From NCBI GenBank assembly GCA_022457065.1, contig JAJGBQ010000007.1:1240001-1304000 (forward strand): 64,000 nt of DNA, in the 5' to 3' direction. A program made the translations under genes and the position numbers. Positions 63,908 to 64,000 of this stretch are shown in pieces. Position 1 is the first letter of the stretch; each line of letters starts with the position of its first letter. The notes below the pieces were generated by a model. The model was not told the origin of the DNA. It searched no databases and saw only the letters and a list, made by a program, of their open reading frames with translations. This DNA is from Curvularia sp. ZM96. Lineage: Eukaryota > Ascomycota > Dothideomycetes > Pleosporales > Pleosporaceae.

Positions 63908-64000
63908 GTATGTAGACCCCTCAGTTCAGCCTCAGCCTCAGCCGCCGCCTTGCAGCGCAAACCCCAGTCGCCTACATACATCCTCAATTGCGCATACGAA

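Noticed and set aside
63643..63987. 114-codon minus-strand frame at the right edge
   Set aside because: It overlaps the first exon of the plus-strand gene, has Ala/Glu-rich chance composition and no motif.
1..64000. tRNA genes, CRISPR arrays, insertion sequences
   Set aside because: No box A/box B pair with a foldable cloverleaf was seen; CRISPR arrays and bacterial insertion sequences are not expected in fungal nuclear DNA, and no regularly spaced repeats were found.

Overview
The window is nuclear DNA of a filamentous ascomycete fungus. The genes are dense and carry short introns (mostly 45-60 nt, GTANGT-type donors, CTAAC-like branch points). The gene complement is typical of moulds: a PDR-type drug pump, an Msn2/SebA-like stress factor, a HeLo-domain protein and a fasciclin-like protein. 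A Dothideomycete (Pleosporales-like) source is my guess from overall protein style; no marker in the window settles it.

Layout. 0-17.4 kb is conserved core: the tail of a GPI-anchored protein, NAD-dependent glycerol-3-phosphate dehydrogenase, a full-size PDR ABC transporter, divergent PNO1 (40S maturation) and MDM31-like (mitochondrial inner membrane), DPH6 (diphthamide synthesis) facing MDM31, and the Msn2/4-like C2H2 factor. 17.4-24.3 kb is a long gene-poor stretch whose only supported gene is a divergent 5S rRNA gene (minus strand). 24.3-44 kb holds an HLTF/Rad5-like helicase-E3 ligase, an unknown membrane protein, the shared alpha subunit of farnesyl/geranylgeranyl transferase, a catabolic serine/threonine dehydratase, a small membrane protein, a zinc alcohol dehydrogenase, a fasciclin-domain secreted protein, a disordered 498-residue protein and a four-helix membrane protein. 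44-53 kb is an accessory island: diverged repeats, a broken aldehyde dehydrogenase, a HeLo-domain/pseudokinase protein, a TPR/protein-kinase protein and a broken ankyrin-repeat gene. 53-64 kb returns to core genes: RPL11, SmB, MPC1, PEX1, MCM7 and the first exon of one more gene.

How the genes relate. Several are head-to-head pairs sharing short promoters: PNO1/MDM31, RPL11/SmB (with a perfect GTCACGTGAC palindrome) and PEX1/MCM7 (with three ACGCG cores on the MCM7 side). The glycerol-3-phosphate dehydrogenase and the Msn2-like factor belong to the same stress response in yeast.

The most interesting part is the accessory island. A HeLo (membrane-damaging helical bundle family) domain is fused to a kinase fold that has lost its catalytic residues, and it lies directly upstream, on the same strand, of a TPR protein with an intact kinase. 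The pair recalls the animal RIPK3 (kinase) - MLKL (helical bundle plus pseudokinase) necroptosis module. The domain and residue readings are direct; the functional link is inference.
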